A stretch of 64,000 bases of DNA from SIG603 sp964370635. Its GTDB lineage: Bacteria > Bacillota > Clostridia > Oscillospirales > Acutalibacteraceae. This document shows, one piece after another, positions 26,387 through 35,332 of this stretch. The translations under genes were made by a program, and so were the position numbers. The notes under the pieces are model-generated. The model was not told the origin of the DNA. It saw only the letters and a list, made by a program, of their open reading frames with translations, and made no database searches. The first letter of the stretch is position 1; each line of letters starts with the position of its first letter. The stretch lies in the NCBI GenBank assembly GCA_964370635.1, contig CAYJJU010000003.1, positions 62,001 through 126,000 of the forward strand, written 5' to 3'.

Positions 26387-28438
26387 ATGAAAAAACATAT
26401 TATTAAAGAAAAAATGCAAAACGCACAGCCTGCATACATTGCAAACGGAGTCGTAGGCTTAAGGGTAGGGCAAAATCCGCTCATAGGGCAAACGGCACTG
26501 CTTGCAGGGTTTACAGGTGCACATGAAAAACACGGGGTAGAGGCATTTGCGCCTGTGCCGGCACCTAGTTATGACATAAGTATGGACGGAAGCCACTTGT
26601 TAAAATTTGAAGAGGGTTACAAACTTATACAGCAAAGCTATGACTTTTCAAACGCTGAGTTTGAAACAGAGTTTGAGTTTATAAACAAAAAAGGGCAAAG
26701 CCTTATTGGAAAAAGCCTTATTTATGCAAGCAGGTCTTGCCCTACTTTGATAGTGCAAATTTTGGAGTTTACGGTAAATCAAGACTGTGACTTTGTTTTT
26801 GAGAGCCTGTTTGACCCAAATTCTATGCCAATTATAACTAAAAAAACCTTGACGCCAAATTATAACTGCACAGGCGTTTTACTGCTTTCATCAAGAGACA
26901 ATTCGACAGACGCAGGCCTTGCGCACTGCATAATAACAGAGGGTGAAGACATAAGAAAAATAGAGGAAAACTGGGGGTATGAGGAGGACAGGCTTTATGA
27001 TAAATATTACATAGAAGCAAAAAAAGGGCAGACCTATGCCTTTAAGCACCTAATATCCTATGTTCCCGGTGTGTATCACAGTGAACCGCATTTTCAAGCA
27101 GTAAGAATGGTAGAGCTTGCGACGTGGAAGGGTTTTGACAGATTGAAAAACGAAAACAGGAAACTCTGGGCAAATCTGTGGGAGTCAAGGGTAGAGCTTG
27201 ATTGCGACAATCCCTTGTGGCAAGATGTAATAGACTCATCATTTTTCTATCTTTACTGCTCGCTTCATTCTTCCTCTCCTCAAAGTGTAGCACCATTTGG
27301 ATTAAGCCAAAGAGATTTATATAAAGGCCATGTGTTTTGGGATACAGAGAGCTTTATGTTTAATCTACCGCTACTCACCCAGCCGGATATCGCAAAAGCC
27401 ATGCTCGATTACAGGTTTGACAGAATAAAGGCGGCAGAGCACAATGCGAAAATAAACGGCTACCTTGGCATACAGTTTCCGTGGCAAAGCGGAAAAACAG
27501 GCGACGAGGTGACGAGGGTTTCGGCAGGCGGTGCGGGAGGCGCCGGAGAGCAACATGTAAACATGGATGTTGCAATGGCTTTTATTGCCTATTGGAAATG
27601 TAGTAAAGATAAGGTATACTTAAAGGAGAAAGTATGGCCTATAGTCTACGGTGTTTCAAAATGGATAGAAAGCAGGGTCGAAAAAACCGACAGGGGCTAT
27701 GAAATTTTATTTGTAACGGGAATAGATGAGGGCTCAGACAATGTAAATAACGACTCATTTACAAACATAATTTGCAAGCTAATACTGGACGAAACAAATA
27801 AAATTGCATTAGAGCTCGGCTACGATAAAAACACACTTTGGCAAGACATTGCAGACAAGATGTATTTGCCTATAAATAAAGAAAAAAATTACATGATGCA
27901 GTATGAAAACTGCAAGGAAAAACCGTCTATGCCGCCAGAGTCTTTAATGGCGTTTTTTCCGTATTTTTATTCTCACTCAAAAGAAGTCGACGAAAATAGC
28001 TACAGATTTTTTATAGAGCATGACTTGCTACACTTTTTATCCTACCCCATGCTATCAGGCTTTTTGGGCGTAATTCCTGCAAGACTAGGAGACAGAAAAC
28101 TTGCAAGAGAATTTTTTGAAGCGGGCAATTTAAGCTTTTTTACGCCACCTTACATGATGTGCATAGAGCGCTCTTTTGACGGCGAGGCTATGGAAAAAAG
28201 TCCTGACGGCGGATACGCAATTTTCCTTACGGGTAGGGGAAGCCTGCTTACGGGACTTATGATGGGGCTTACAAACATGAATATTTATAAAGACGATATA
28301 AACGAAATGTTTGAAGGCACTATAACTTTGCCCGAAGGCTTTAACAAACTCACGCTAAATAAAATTTACATTAAAGGACGCCCTGCAAAGGTGATTGCAG
28401 AAAATTCAAAAGAAAAAGCCGAAATTATCTGGCTTTAA
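26387..28438 (+). CDS. Glycoside hydrolase family 65-like enzyme (hydrolase or phosphorylase)
   Basis: A 683-residue cytoplasmic enzyme with no signal peptide. An N-terminal beta-sandwich region (about 1-260) is followed by an (alpha/alpha)6 barrel. The barrel has the GH65 hallmark GHVFWDTESFMF, a GEQHVNMDVA block, and GIDEGSDNVNNDSFTN, the position that in GH65 phosphorylases (GPDEYHEHVDNNAYTN) holds the general acid Glu. It recalls the branch containing protein-glucosylgalactosylhydroxylysine glucosidase. Start 26387 is supported by AGAGG 6 nt upstream; a GTG at 26321 is an alternative. It follows an ABC transporter and precedes a two-component pair, so it likely processes the imported compound. 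Confidence 0.78.
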   Translation: MKKHIIKEKMQNAQPAYIANGVVGLRVGQNPLIGQTALLAGFTGAHEKHGVEAFAPVPAPSYDISMDGSHLLKFEEGYKLIQQSYDFSNAEFETEFEFINKKGQSLIGKSLIYASRSCPTLIVQILEFTVNQDCDFVFESLFDPNSMPIITKKTLTPNYNCTGVLLLSSRDNSTDAGLAHCIITEGEDIRKIEENWGYEEDRLYDKYYIEAKKGQTYAFKHLISYVPGVYHSEPHFQAVRMVELATWKGFDRLKNENRKLWANLWESRVELDCDNPLWQDVIDSSFFYLYCSLHSSSPQSVAPFGLSQRDLYKGHVFWDTESFMFNLPLLTQPDIAKAMLDYRFDRIKAAEHNAKINGYLGIQFPWQSGKTGDEVTRVSAGGAGGAGEQHVNMDVAMAFIAYWKCSKDKVYLKEKVWPIVYGVSKWIESRVEKTDRGYEILFVTGIDEGSDNVNNDSFTNIICKLILDETNKIALELGYDKNTLWQDIADKMYLPINKEKNYMMQYENCKEKPSMPPESLMAFFPYFYSHSKEVDENSYRFFIEHDLLHFLSYPMLSGFLGVIPARLGDRKLAREFFEAGNLSFFTPPYMMCIERSFDGEAMEKSPDGGYAIFLTGRGSLLTGLMMGLTNMNIYKDDINEMFEGTITLPEGFNKLTLNKIYIKGRPAKVIAENSKEKAEIIWL

Positions 28439-28453
28439 ATTAAGGAGAAGTGT

Positions 28454-30151
28454 ATGCGAAAAATAAAATTCTCAAGCAGAATAGTGATGTTTTCAATCTT
28501 AATATTTGTTATAGTGCTTAGCGTGGTGTCAATATTAATCACGCAAAATGTGTCACGCCTTGAAATAGATTATAACATTGAAATTTTTGAAAATGTTTCA
28601 AAATCGTATGCACAAAAGATAGATGAATACCTAAAAAAAGTGGAAACTCTGTCCACTGACATAATTTATAATGACGAAATAAGAGATGCCCTTTTGTACG
28701 GAGAAGAAATCGAGGACAGCTACCTAGGATTTGAAACTGCTGCAAGCCAAAGTTCTACATATTTTGAGATTGTGGACAATGAGGGAAATTCCATTTTTTC
28801 AAACGGCAGTCCTCACAGCAAACCATGGGCAAATTTTGATTTTACCTCATACAAAGACGTTTGGACAGAGTTTTCTATAAGCAAAAAAGCGTATCCTAAC
28901 GATAGTGGATACGTGAACACGATGTCATATTATAGAAAAATAGAGTACCTTGAAAAAAGGGAGATAGTAAGCGCAGGTGTTTTAAGGATTGACATACTTG
29001 ATGGAAGCATACTAAACCAGTTTATGTCGTCGCCCTATGATGCCTTTTTGGTGGATGAAAACGGCGATGTTATCATAAATAACAATGTATCAAGCCTTGC
29101 AAAAGAATATTTCCAAAACAGTGAAATGTTTAATGCCCAAAATGGAAGTGGCTACGAGATTGTTGTGGGCTCTGAAACAATGCATGTAAACTGTGTTAAA
29201 CTGCAAAGCAACGGGTGGAGCCTAGTGTCCGTACTTCCTGAAACCTCACTTATGGTAAGGCTTAACAATACGATACTTTTAATTATTCTGTTCTTGCTCG
29301 TTTGTTTTTCTATATTGGCATTGAGCATTTTCTTGTCGACCTTCTTTATAGTAAATCCCGTAAAAAGACTTGCACAAAAAATTAACGGATATTATAAGAA
29401 TGTCAAGGGCGCAGATATGGCGGAAATTAGTCAAAAGACAGACTATGTCACGTTTTTGGACAATTGTTTTGAGAATATGAAGTCAAGGGTAGACACGCTT
29501 ATCACGGAGGTTTATGAGTCGAACATGGAAGAAAAAGACTCAAAACTAAGGTTTTTACAGGCGCAAATTAATCCGCATTTTCTTCATAACACGCTGGAAA
29601 CAATACGCTTTACGGCAAGGCTAAACGACGATTTGCAGACAGAGGCGCAAATTATGTCTTTATCGACAATAGTCAGGGCGATGTTTAATAACAGGGACAA
29701 GGTTACTCTTAAAGAAGAGCTGGAGCTTGCAAGGGGTTATTTGTTTTTACAAAAAGAAAGACTTGGCGAAAGTGTTTTGGATAACTACGAAATTGACGAA
29801 AACACTTACGACTGCCTAGTGCCCGGCTTAGTGCTTCAACCGCTCATAGAGAACAGTTTTGAGCATGGATTTGACGGAAACGACATTGAAATTTCAATAA
29901 AAACCATGATAAAAGAAGATAAGCTTATCATAAGGGTGGCAGACAACGGCGTGGGCTGTGACTGCGAAAAGGTAAAAGAGCTATTAAAAGAGCCTACAGG
30001 CAAACACGTGGCGCTCTATAACATAAATAAGAGAATTAAATTATATTATGGAGAAAAATACCAACTGTGCGTAGAAGAAAACTTGCCAAGGGGAATGGTT
30101 ATTAATTTGACCTTGCCCATAATAAAGAGTATTAATGGAGGGAAACCGTGA
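28454..30151 (+). CDS. Sensor histidine kinase, YesM-like
   Basis: A 565-residue membrane kinase. TM1 is at about 10-30, an extracellular Cache-like sensor at 31-270, TM2 at about 275-300. A HAMP region comes next, then the kinase domain with His375 in QINPHFLHNTLETI and an ATPase domain (VADNGVGCDCEKV, ALYNINKRIKLYYG). It ends in a 4-bp GTGA overlap with the response regulator. Kinase-before-regulator order is opposite to the other two YesM pairs here. It probably senses the substrate of the preceding transporter. Confidence 0.9.
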   Translation: MRKIKFSSRIVMFSILIFVIVLSVVSILITQNVSRLEIDYNIEIFENVSKSYAQKIDEYLKKVETLSTDIIYNDEIRDALLYGEEIEDSYLGFETAASQSSTYFEIVDNEGNSIFSNGSPHSKPWANFDFTSYKDVWTEFSISKKAYPNDSGYVNTMSYYRKIEYLEKREIVSAGVLRIDILDGSILNQFMSSPYDAFLVDENGDVIINNNVSSLAKEYFQNSEMFNAQNGSGYEIVVGSETMHVNCVKLQSNGWSLVSVLPETSLMVRLNNTILLIILFLLVCFSILALSIFLSTFFIVNPVKRLAQKINGYYKNVKGADMAEISQKTDYVTFLDNCFENMKSRVDTLITEVYESNMEEKDSKLRFLQAQINPHFLHNTLETIRFTARLNDDLQTEAQIMSLSTIVRAMFNNRDKVTLKEELELARGYLFLQKERLGESVLDNYEIDENTYDCLVPGLVLQPLIENSFEHGFDGNDIEISIKTMIKEDKLIIRVADNGVGCDCEKVKELLKEPTGKHVALYNINKRIKLYYGEKYQLCVEENLPRGMVINLTLPIIKSINGGKP

Positions 30152-31554
30152 TAAAACTTTTAATCGTAGACGACGAAAAACAGATAAGACTGGGCCTTGA
30201 AAAAACCATAGACTGGGCTAGTATCGGAATAGGAAAAGTCTATACGGCACAAAACGCAATAGAGGGGCTAAAACAGTTTTATCTACATAAACCGGACATA
30301 GTGCTATCAGACATAAAAATGGCGGGCATGAGCGGAATTGAAATGTTTAATAAAATAAGGGAAGTAAACCACGAAACAAAGCTATTTTTATTAAGCGGAC
30401 ATATGAACACCCAGTACACAAGAGAGGCGATAAGCGCCGGTGTTTATGAGTATTTCTTAAAACCCGTAGACATAGACGCCATGACAAAAAAGATAAAAGA
30501 GGCTATACTGTATATAAATAAAAATGTTTCAAAAAAGGACAGCGTCGATATGCGTTTGTTTCTTGAAGAAGATAGAGAAATTGGAACACAAACCATAAAA
30601 AGCATAGGGCTTGACCCCTTGAGTGGAGAGTACATATGCTTTTTACTGAAAATCTCTTCAAAAGACATTTTGGCACGAAGCAACACGGCAGGCAACACCA
30701 TAACTTCCTTTAAAAACATGCTAAGAGACAATCAAGACATATTCTACCAAGAGCTATATTTTACACCTGAAAATGTAAGTTATGTTGGGTTTTTATCGGG
30801 CATAACACAAAAAAATGCGATAGTAAGCAAGTTTTACAACGTTATGGCAGACTTTTCGGACGACGACTCAGAGCTACCCATTATAGCAATTGCAAAGGCG
30901 AAAAGTATAGGCTGTGCATACAAAAAGGCAAAAATTGCAATGGAATACGAATTTTTTTACGGCCCTGCAAGCGTCATTGATTATGACAGTGTCGCAAAAA
31001 CACAAAATTCTAATTTAGAATGTATAGAGAAGAATTTTAATGTTATCACTCTTGATAAACTTGAAAACCTGTTTAGTTTTTGCTCGTTTAAGCAGATTGA
31101 GGAAATAAAAAACACCTGTGTGAAGTATATAATGAACAAAAATGCAGACACTAAGGCCTGCATAAAAATACTCTCGGCAAATTATCTTTTTGAAATTATG
31201 AATATATTAAGCGAAAATGAAAGTGTAAATAAAGACGAAAAACAAAGCAGGCTTATATCTGCGATAAAAGAATATATAAAAGAAAATTACACCTCGGACA
31301 TCTCGCTTAGCGATATATCCACGGCGACAAATAAAAATCAAAATTACATAAGCCATGTCTTTAAAAAAGAAACAGGGCAGTCAATAGTAAAGTACATAAA
31401 TAAATTAAGGCTTGAAAATGCGGCAAGGCTACTAATTCAAACCGACTCAAGCGTTGCTGAAATATCGGAAAAAGTAGGGTATGGAAGCTATAATAATTTC
31501 ATTAAAAATTTTAAAGAGCAATACGGAAAAACCCCCTTAGAGTATAGGGGATAA
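30148..31554 (+). CDS. Response regulator, REC plus AraC-type domain (YesN-like, long form)
   Basis: A 468-residue regulator: a receiver with D8/D9 and phospho-acceptor Asp55 (IVLSDIKMAG), a middle region of about 220 residues without a clear known fold, and a C-terminal AraC-type DNA-binding domain (ISLSDISTATNKNQNYISHVF, VAEISEKVGYGSYNNFIKNF). The start is GTG, coupled to the kinase. Last gene of the 20.0-31.6 kb transporter/GH65 cluster. Confidence 0.9.
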   Translation: MIKLLIVDDEKQIRLGLEKTIDWASIGIGKVYTAQNAIEGLKQFYLHKPDIVLSDIKMAGMSGIEMFNKIREVNHETKLFLLSGHMNTQYTREAISAGVYEYFLKPVDIDAMTKKIKEAILYINKNVSKKDSVDMRLFLEEDREIGTQTIKSIGLDPLSGEYICFLLKISSKDILARSNTAGNTITSFKNMLRDNQDIFYQELYFTPENVSYVGFLSGITQKNAIVSKFYNVMADFSDDDSELPIIAIAKAKSIGCAYKKAKIAMEYEFFYGPASVIDYDSVAKTQNSNLECIEKNFNVITLDKLENLFSFCSFKQIEEIKNTCVKYIMNKNADTKACIKILSANYLFEIMNILSENESVNKDEKQSRLISAIKEYIKENYTSDISLSDISTATNKNQNYISHVFKKETGQSIVKYINKLRLENAARLLIQTDSSVAEISEKVGYGSYNNFIKNFKEQYGKTPLEYRG

Positions 31555-31567
31555 GGCAAAAGAAAAT

Positions 31568-31607
31568 GAGGCCGTGATGGAAATTTTCGTCACGGCCTCT
31601 TTAATTT
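31568..31607. terminator. Bidirectional terminator between convergent operons
   Basis: A 10-bp GC-rich stem GAGGCCGTGA/TCACGGCCTC is followed by TTTAATTT on the plus side and flanked by A-rich sequence that yields T residues on the minus side. It serves both the response regulator and the convergent CARDB-like gene. Confidence 0.85.
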
Positions 31608-31608
31608 A

Positions 31609-33021
31609 TCAATGCTTCATTTTATTTGCACGCAAAATTCTTCCCGTTACAATAATGGATACGATAATCGCAATTATGGAAAGCCCTATTAAAAGTGAAA
31701 CCCACCACTGCATGTCGGGTTGTTTTATGGGAATGGCTTCTTCGTCGGTGGTGGCGCTGTCTTCTTGTGTGGGTGCGGTAATTTCCGTTTCAAAATTATT
31801 TGTAATTGTTTGCGCTTGCCCGTTTTCGTCGTCATAGTTAATTGTATATGTGCCCTGCGTGCTTCCGTAATTTCCATTTGATAATGTTCCTGCAAACACG
31901 CTCAAAGTTCCGCTTCCTGTCATGCTGACATCTATATCGCCCAAGAAAACACTTGAAACCGGGGTTAAGCCTTCGGCACTTAATGAAAGCTTTACGTTTT
32001 TTAAACTTGCTTTTCCGACATTGAAAACATTTACAGGAATTTCTATGGTTGCGCCCGACTCTATTTTTTTGGGAATTGCAAGTGCGTCGTAGTCAATTTG
32101 GGCAGTCCTTGTCACATTAATCATAAATTCCTGAGAAAAAGAATAAATTCCTCCATAGAAATCTACATAATCAACTTTGATGGGAAAAGAGTGCATGCCG
32201 TCGGTAATGTTTTCGCTTGTTTTTAGTTTGAAACTAAGGGTTGAGGCTTCGCCCAAGGCGATATTTTCAGTGTTTAGGACATTGACCGCAGAGACAGGCG
32301 ATATATCAAGATTTTCCGTGTCCCCGTAAGTCACTTTAATGTTTCTAGCCTTTAAATTGCCTATGTTATTAATTGTCACCTCTACATCAAATTCTTCGTT
32401 TCCTCCTATCGATGCGGGATTAATATTGCACTTGCTGATATATAAATCCGGGTTTTCTGCCGCTACTTTTTCAGGGGTAGTGCTTTCGGGTATTTCGTCC
32501 GGGTTTACTTTGCTTATTCCGCTTGTAATGCTGACATGTACAGTGTAATTTTGTACCGCTTTTTCGCCATTTATGCTTAGATACTCTGCAAAAATTTCAA
32601 TGGGATATGTGCCGTTAATTGCATTTTTATTTAGGGGTATAACTACTTGAAAAAGATATAAATTTTCATTTACAATAGTTTGGTTGTAGTTTCCAAAAAC
32701 AAAAGGGGAGTTTTCGACCTCTCCTAAGTCAAGGGAGATACTGACCGTATTATTAGAAGTTTTTCCTACTAAGGGAAGTACAAGATAGACATTGCTATCT
32801 CTAACTGTCGGGACGTAGCCCTCGTGGTAGGACTTTTCCATGTTTTCATAAATATTTAAATTGTCAATTTGCAGTCCAATGTCGGCGGGTGTGTCCTCGG
32901 TGCTTTCTTGCGTTTGTTCTGTATTAGTATTTTCATCAGATATTTCCTCCGCAAACGCAGTGGTATTTATAAATATCGCTATAATTATAAATAGCAGTAT
33001 GGTTTTAATTGTTTTTTTCAT
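31609..33021 (-). CDS. Secreted, membrane-anchored protein with CARDB/S-layer-like repeats
   Basis: A 470-residue exported protein. The signal peptide covers residues 1-24 (ends TTAFA), then an acidic linker. Three Ig-like beta domains follow; the middle and last resemble CARDB (NPDLYISKCNINPASIGGNEEFDVEV-type start, INNIGNLKARNIKV, VFNVGKASLKNVKL). One C-terminal membrane helix is at about 437-459 (WWVSLLIGLSIIAIIVSII), followed by a basic tail. It is the last gene of the lipoprotein-permease-permease-ATPase operon, 1 bp after the ATPase. Similar proteins often accompany ABC exporters, perhaps as an extracytoplasmic adaptor; its exact role is not known. Confidence 0.75.
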   Translation of the reverse strand: MKKTIKTILLFIIIAIFINTTAFAEEISDENTNTEQTQESTEDTPADIGLQIDNLNIYENMEKSYHEGYVPTVRDSNVYLVLPLVGKTSNNTVSISLDLGEVENSPFVFGNYNQTIVNENLYLFQVVIPLNKNAINGTYPIEIFAEYLSINGEKAVQNYTVHVSITSGISKVNPDEIPESTTPEKVAAENPDLYISKCNINPASIGGNEEFDVEVTINNIGNLKARNIKVTYGDTENLDISPVSAVNVLNTENIALGEASTLSFKLKTSENITDGMHSFPIKVDYVDFYGGIYSFSQEFMINVTRTAQIDYDALAIPKKIESGATIEIPVNVFNVGKASLKNVKLSLSAEGLTPVSSVFLGDIDVSMTGSGTLSVFAGTLSNGNYGSTQGTYTINYDDENGQAQTITNNFETEITAPTQEDSATTDEEAIPIKQPDMQWWVSLLIGLSIIAIIVSIIVTGRILRANKMKH

Positions 33022-33022
33022 C

Positions 33023-33670
33023 TCAACTCTCCCTAATCACTGTCATTACACCTGCGTCCATTTCGCACACTGTATCACATAATTTTTCTATGTCCTCTTG
33101 ATTGTGGCTTGCCAAAATAATGGTTTTGCCCTCGCTTTTTAGACTTTTAATAAGCTCTCTCATTGCCGATACAGCGTTTTTATCAAGCCCGTTAAATGGT
33201 TCGTCTAGCACTAGTAGTTTTGGGTCTTCCATAATCGCTTGTGCAATGCCAAGTCTTTGCCTCATTCCAAGAGAATATTTACTAACCGTTTTTTTAAGCG
33301 TAGGGTCAAGCCCTACTTTTTTTATAGCCGCCAAGATGTCTTCTAAGGCAATTTTATTTCTTAGCGATGCGAGTATTTCTAAGTTTTTAAGACCTGTAAG
33401 ATTTGGAAGAAAACCGGGTGTTTCTATGATTAAACCAAGGCTTTGAGGGAAGTCTAGCTCTTTTCCTATCTGTTTATCATCCACGGTAATTTCACCCTCT
33501 GTCGGCAGTAAAAAACCGCAAATGCATTTCATTAAAACTGTTTTTCCGCTTCCGTTATTGCCGACTATTCCGTGTATAAGGCCTTGTTCAAATTCTCTTG
33601 AAACGCCTTTAAGCACAAAATCGCCTGAAAAAGCCACCGAAACATTTTTAACACTTATAATACCTGTCAT
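33023..33670 (-). CDS. ABC transporter ATP-binding protein
   Basis: A 215-residue stand-alone ATPase: Walker A GNNGSGKTVL, signature YSLGMRQRLGIAQAI, Walker B LLVLDEPFNGLD, switch His in LASHNQEDIE. This is the ABC-2-type exporter class (bacteriocin, antibiotic or protein export and immunity) rather than the import class. Start follows GGAGGGATAAGGC. It sits directly after two membrane-protein genes that should be its partners. Confidence 0.92.
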   Translation of the reverse strand: MTGIISVKNVSVAFSGDFVLKGVSREFEQGLIHGIVGNNGSGKTVLMKCICGFLLPTEGEITVDDKQIGKELDFPQSLGLIIETPGFLPNLTGLKNLEILASLRNKIALEDILAAIKKVGLDPTLKKTVSKYSLGMRQRLGIAQAIMEDPKLLVLDEPFNGLDKNAVSAMRELIKSLKSEGKTIILASHNQEDIEKLCDTVCEMDAGVMTVIRES

Positions 33671-33673
33671 GCC

Positions 33674-34567
33674 TTATCCCTCCGTCCCTGTAAAGTTGAA
33701 ATTATATTTTTTGACTGCTAAAACTATAAGGCAAATGAACAGTATGATTAAAATGCTAAAAATAAAATAGCTTTGCCACATTGTGGGCAAGTTGTCATAG
33801 CCAAAGCTGTGCATATGGTAGGTGGCGTGGTTAAGTGGCGACAGCCAACCCATTATTACATTTGCCTGATAAGAAAGTATGTCGGGGAGTTTTAGTATTG
33901 ATTTTACGGTTTCGGGGTTTAGCAAAAAACCATAAAGACTAAATATAAACACGGATACTATCCCTGCCATTTTGCCTTTAATTAAATTAAAAAATAGCAT
34001 GATTTGTGCCATAAGAAGCGCATAGAGAAACATGAGTATGAAAATACTTGTCATGCACTGGTATGGCCTTGTCATTTCTAAGGTAGTTACAAATGCCGGT
34101 AAAAAGGCTTCTTGCGAAGTGCCCGAGTAGGCTAAAAATGCCGCCGTTTGAGACCACATGTTTCCCACAAAACTTTGCCTCATACATATTAGAGATGTCG
34201 ATAAAAGTATAAATGCCAAGTAGATAAGTGTGACTAAAAATATGTATAAAATCTGCCCCGTGACCCAAGTTTTTCGATTTGTTCTAACAAGGTAAAACGG
34301 CGTAGCGCTCGATATAAACGGCATGTCGATGAAGAGTAATAGCAAAAGCATAGAGCTTAGCAAAATGGAGTTGCTATCGCCAAAAGTCCAAATAAATGCC
34401 TCGACAACTTGCATGGGGCTGTCGTGAGTTTGAGCCAAAGATACAGCCTTGTCAGAAAGTAAAAAGCATAAAATAAAGGCAAGAAGAAAGCTTGTGATGA
34501 TGCGTGGATTTTTTTTCCAGCCTTTAAAATTGTACTTAAGTATAGAGATAATTTGATGTATTTTCAT
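33674..34567 (-). CDS. ABC-2-type transporter membrane protein
   Basis: A 297-residue membrane protein with about six predicted helices (for example residues 22-40, 72-95, 105-130, 175-200, 205-225, 260-290). It has no ATPase or binding motifs. Overlaps the upstream permease gene by 4 bp and precedes the ATPase by 3 bp, so it is a subunit of this exporter. No specific family was recognised. Confidence 0.75.
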   Translation of the reverse strand: MKIHQIISILKYNFKGWKKNPRIITSFLLAFILCFLLSDKAVSLAQTHDSPMQVVEAFIWTFGDSNSILLSSMLLLLLFIDMPFISSATPFYLVRTNRKTWVTGQILYIFLVTLIYLAFILLSTSLICMRQSFVGNMWSQTAAFLAYSGTSQEAFLPAFVTTLEMTRPYQCMTSIFILMFLYALLMAQIMLFFNLIKGKMAGIVSVFIFSLYGFLLNPETVKSILKLPDILSYQANVIMGWLSPLNHATYHMHSFGYDNLPTMWQSYFIFSILIILFICLIVLAVKKYNFNFTGTEG

Positions 34568-35331
34568 AGCCTAGCAAGCCTCCTTTTTGCAAGTAAAATA
34601 AAAATGATTGACACCAGTATAATCATCTCAAAAAGAAATAAAAGTACTCCTATATTTCCTATAGCCCAATTATCCGAGGGGCGTATCCACTCCTTTGGAT
34701 AGATGACATACAAATCATTAAAGTATCGCTCATGCAAAATAATGAGGAGGTAGTAAACGATAAAAGGCGAGGCATAAGCCATGTGTTTTGCTATTGTCGC
34801 CATGGTAAGGCCAAGGAGCGACCAAAATGCACCCGATGCAAAGTATAGCAAAATAACTCCGTATAAATCGGCTTGCAGGGCATCGGTAATAGATTTTTCT
34901 GCTAAAAGCGCCTCCATGGGCATTAGCGTCAAACTCATTATGAAATATGAAATTAAAATTGCTATCACATAACACAGCCCTCCGCTCATAAGGCAAGAGA
35001 CAAGCTTTGAAAATAGATATTTTTGGCGGCTAGTCCTTGATAAATACAGTTTAATGTAGGCGCTGTTTATATCGTCTATAAAAGAGGTGGTATAGGGTAA
35101 AGACGAAAATATGGGCAAAAGAAACAGCATGGTGTCGTTTGTGATGGAGGAGAGCAGTAAATTAAGTTTAAAATCGGCCCCAATTTTAGTCTGCCTCTCG
35201 ATTACAGATGCTATTTGCTGATATGAAGACAGCAAAATTATTATGGTTATTAACGAAATTACAAATAAAAATTTCTTGCTAAAAAACGCCTGCCTAAAAT
35301 CGGTAATTAAATTTCTAAGCACATAAATCAC
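34564..35331 (-). CDS. ABC-2-type transporter membrane protein
   Basis: A 255-residue membrane protein with about six helices (first at about 20-38, VISLITIIILLSSYQQI). Its last helix precedes a basic tail (LAKRRLARL). It starts 1 bp after the lipoprotein gene ends and overlaps the next permease by 4 bp. The two permeases and the ATPase would form one heterodimeric exporter. Confidence 0.75.
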   Translation of the reverse strand: MIYVLRNLITDFRQAFFSKKFLFVISLITIIILLSSYQQIASVIERQTKIGADFKLNLLLSSITNDTMLFLLPIFSSLPYTTSFIDDINSAYIKLYLSRTSRQKYLFSKLVSCLMSGGLCYVIAILISYFIMSLTLMPMEALLAEKSITDALQADLYGVILLYFASGAFWSLLGLTMATIAKHMAYASPFIVYYLLIILHERYFNDLYVIYPKEWIRPSDNWAIGNIGVLLFLFEMIILVSIIFILLAKRRLARL

Positions 35332-35332
35332 C

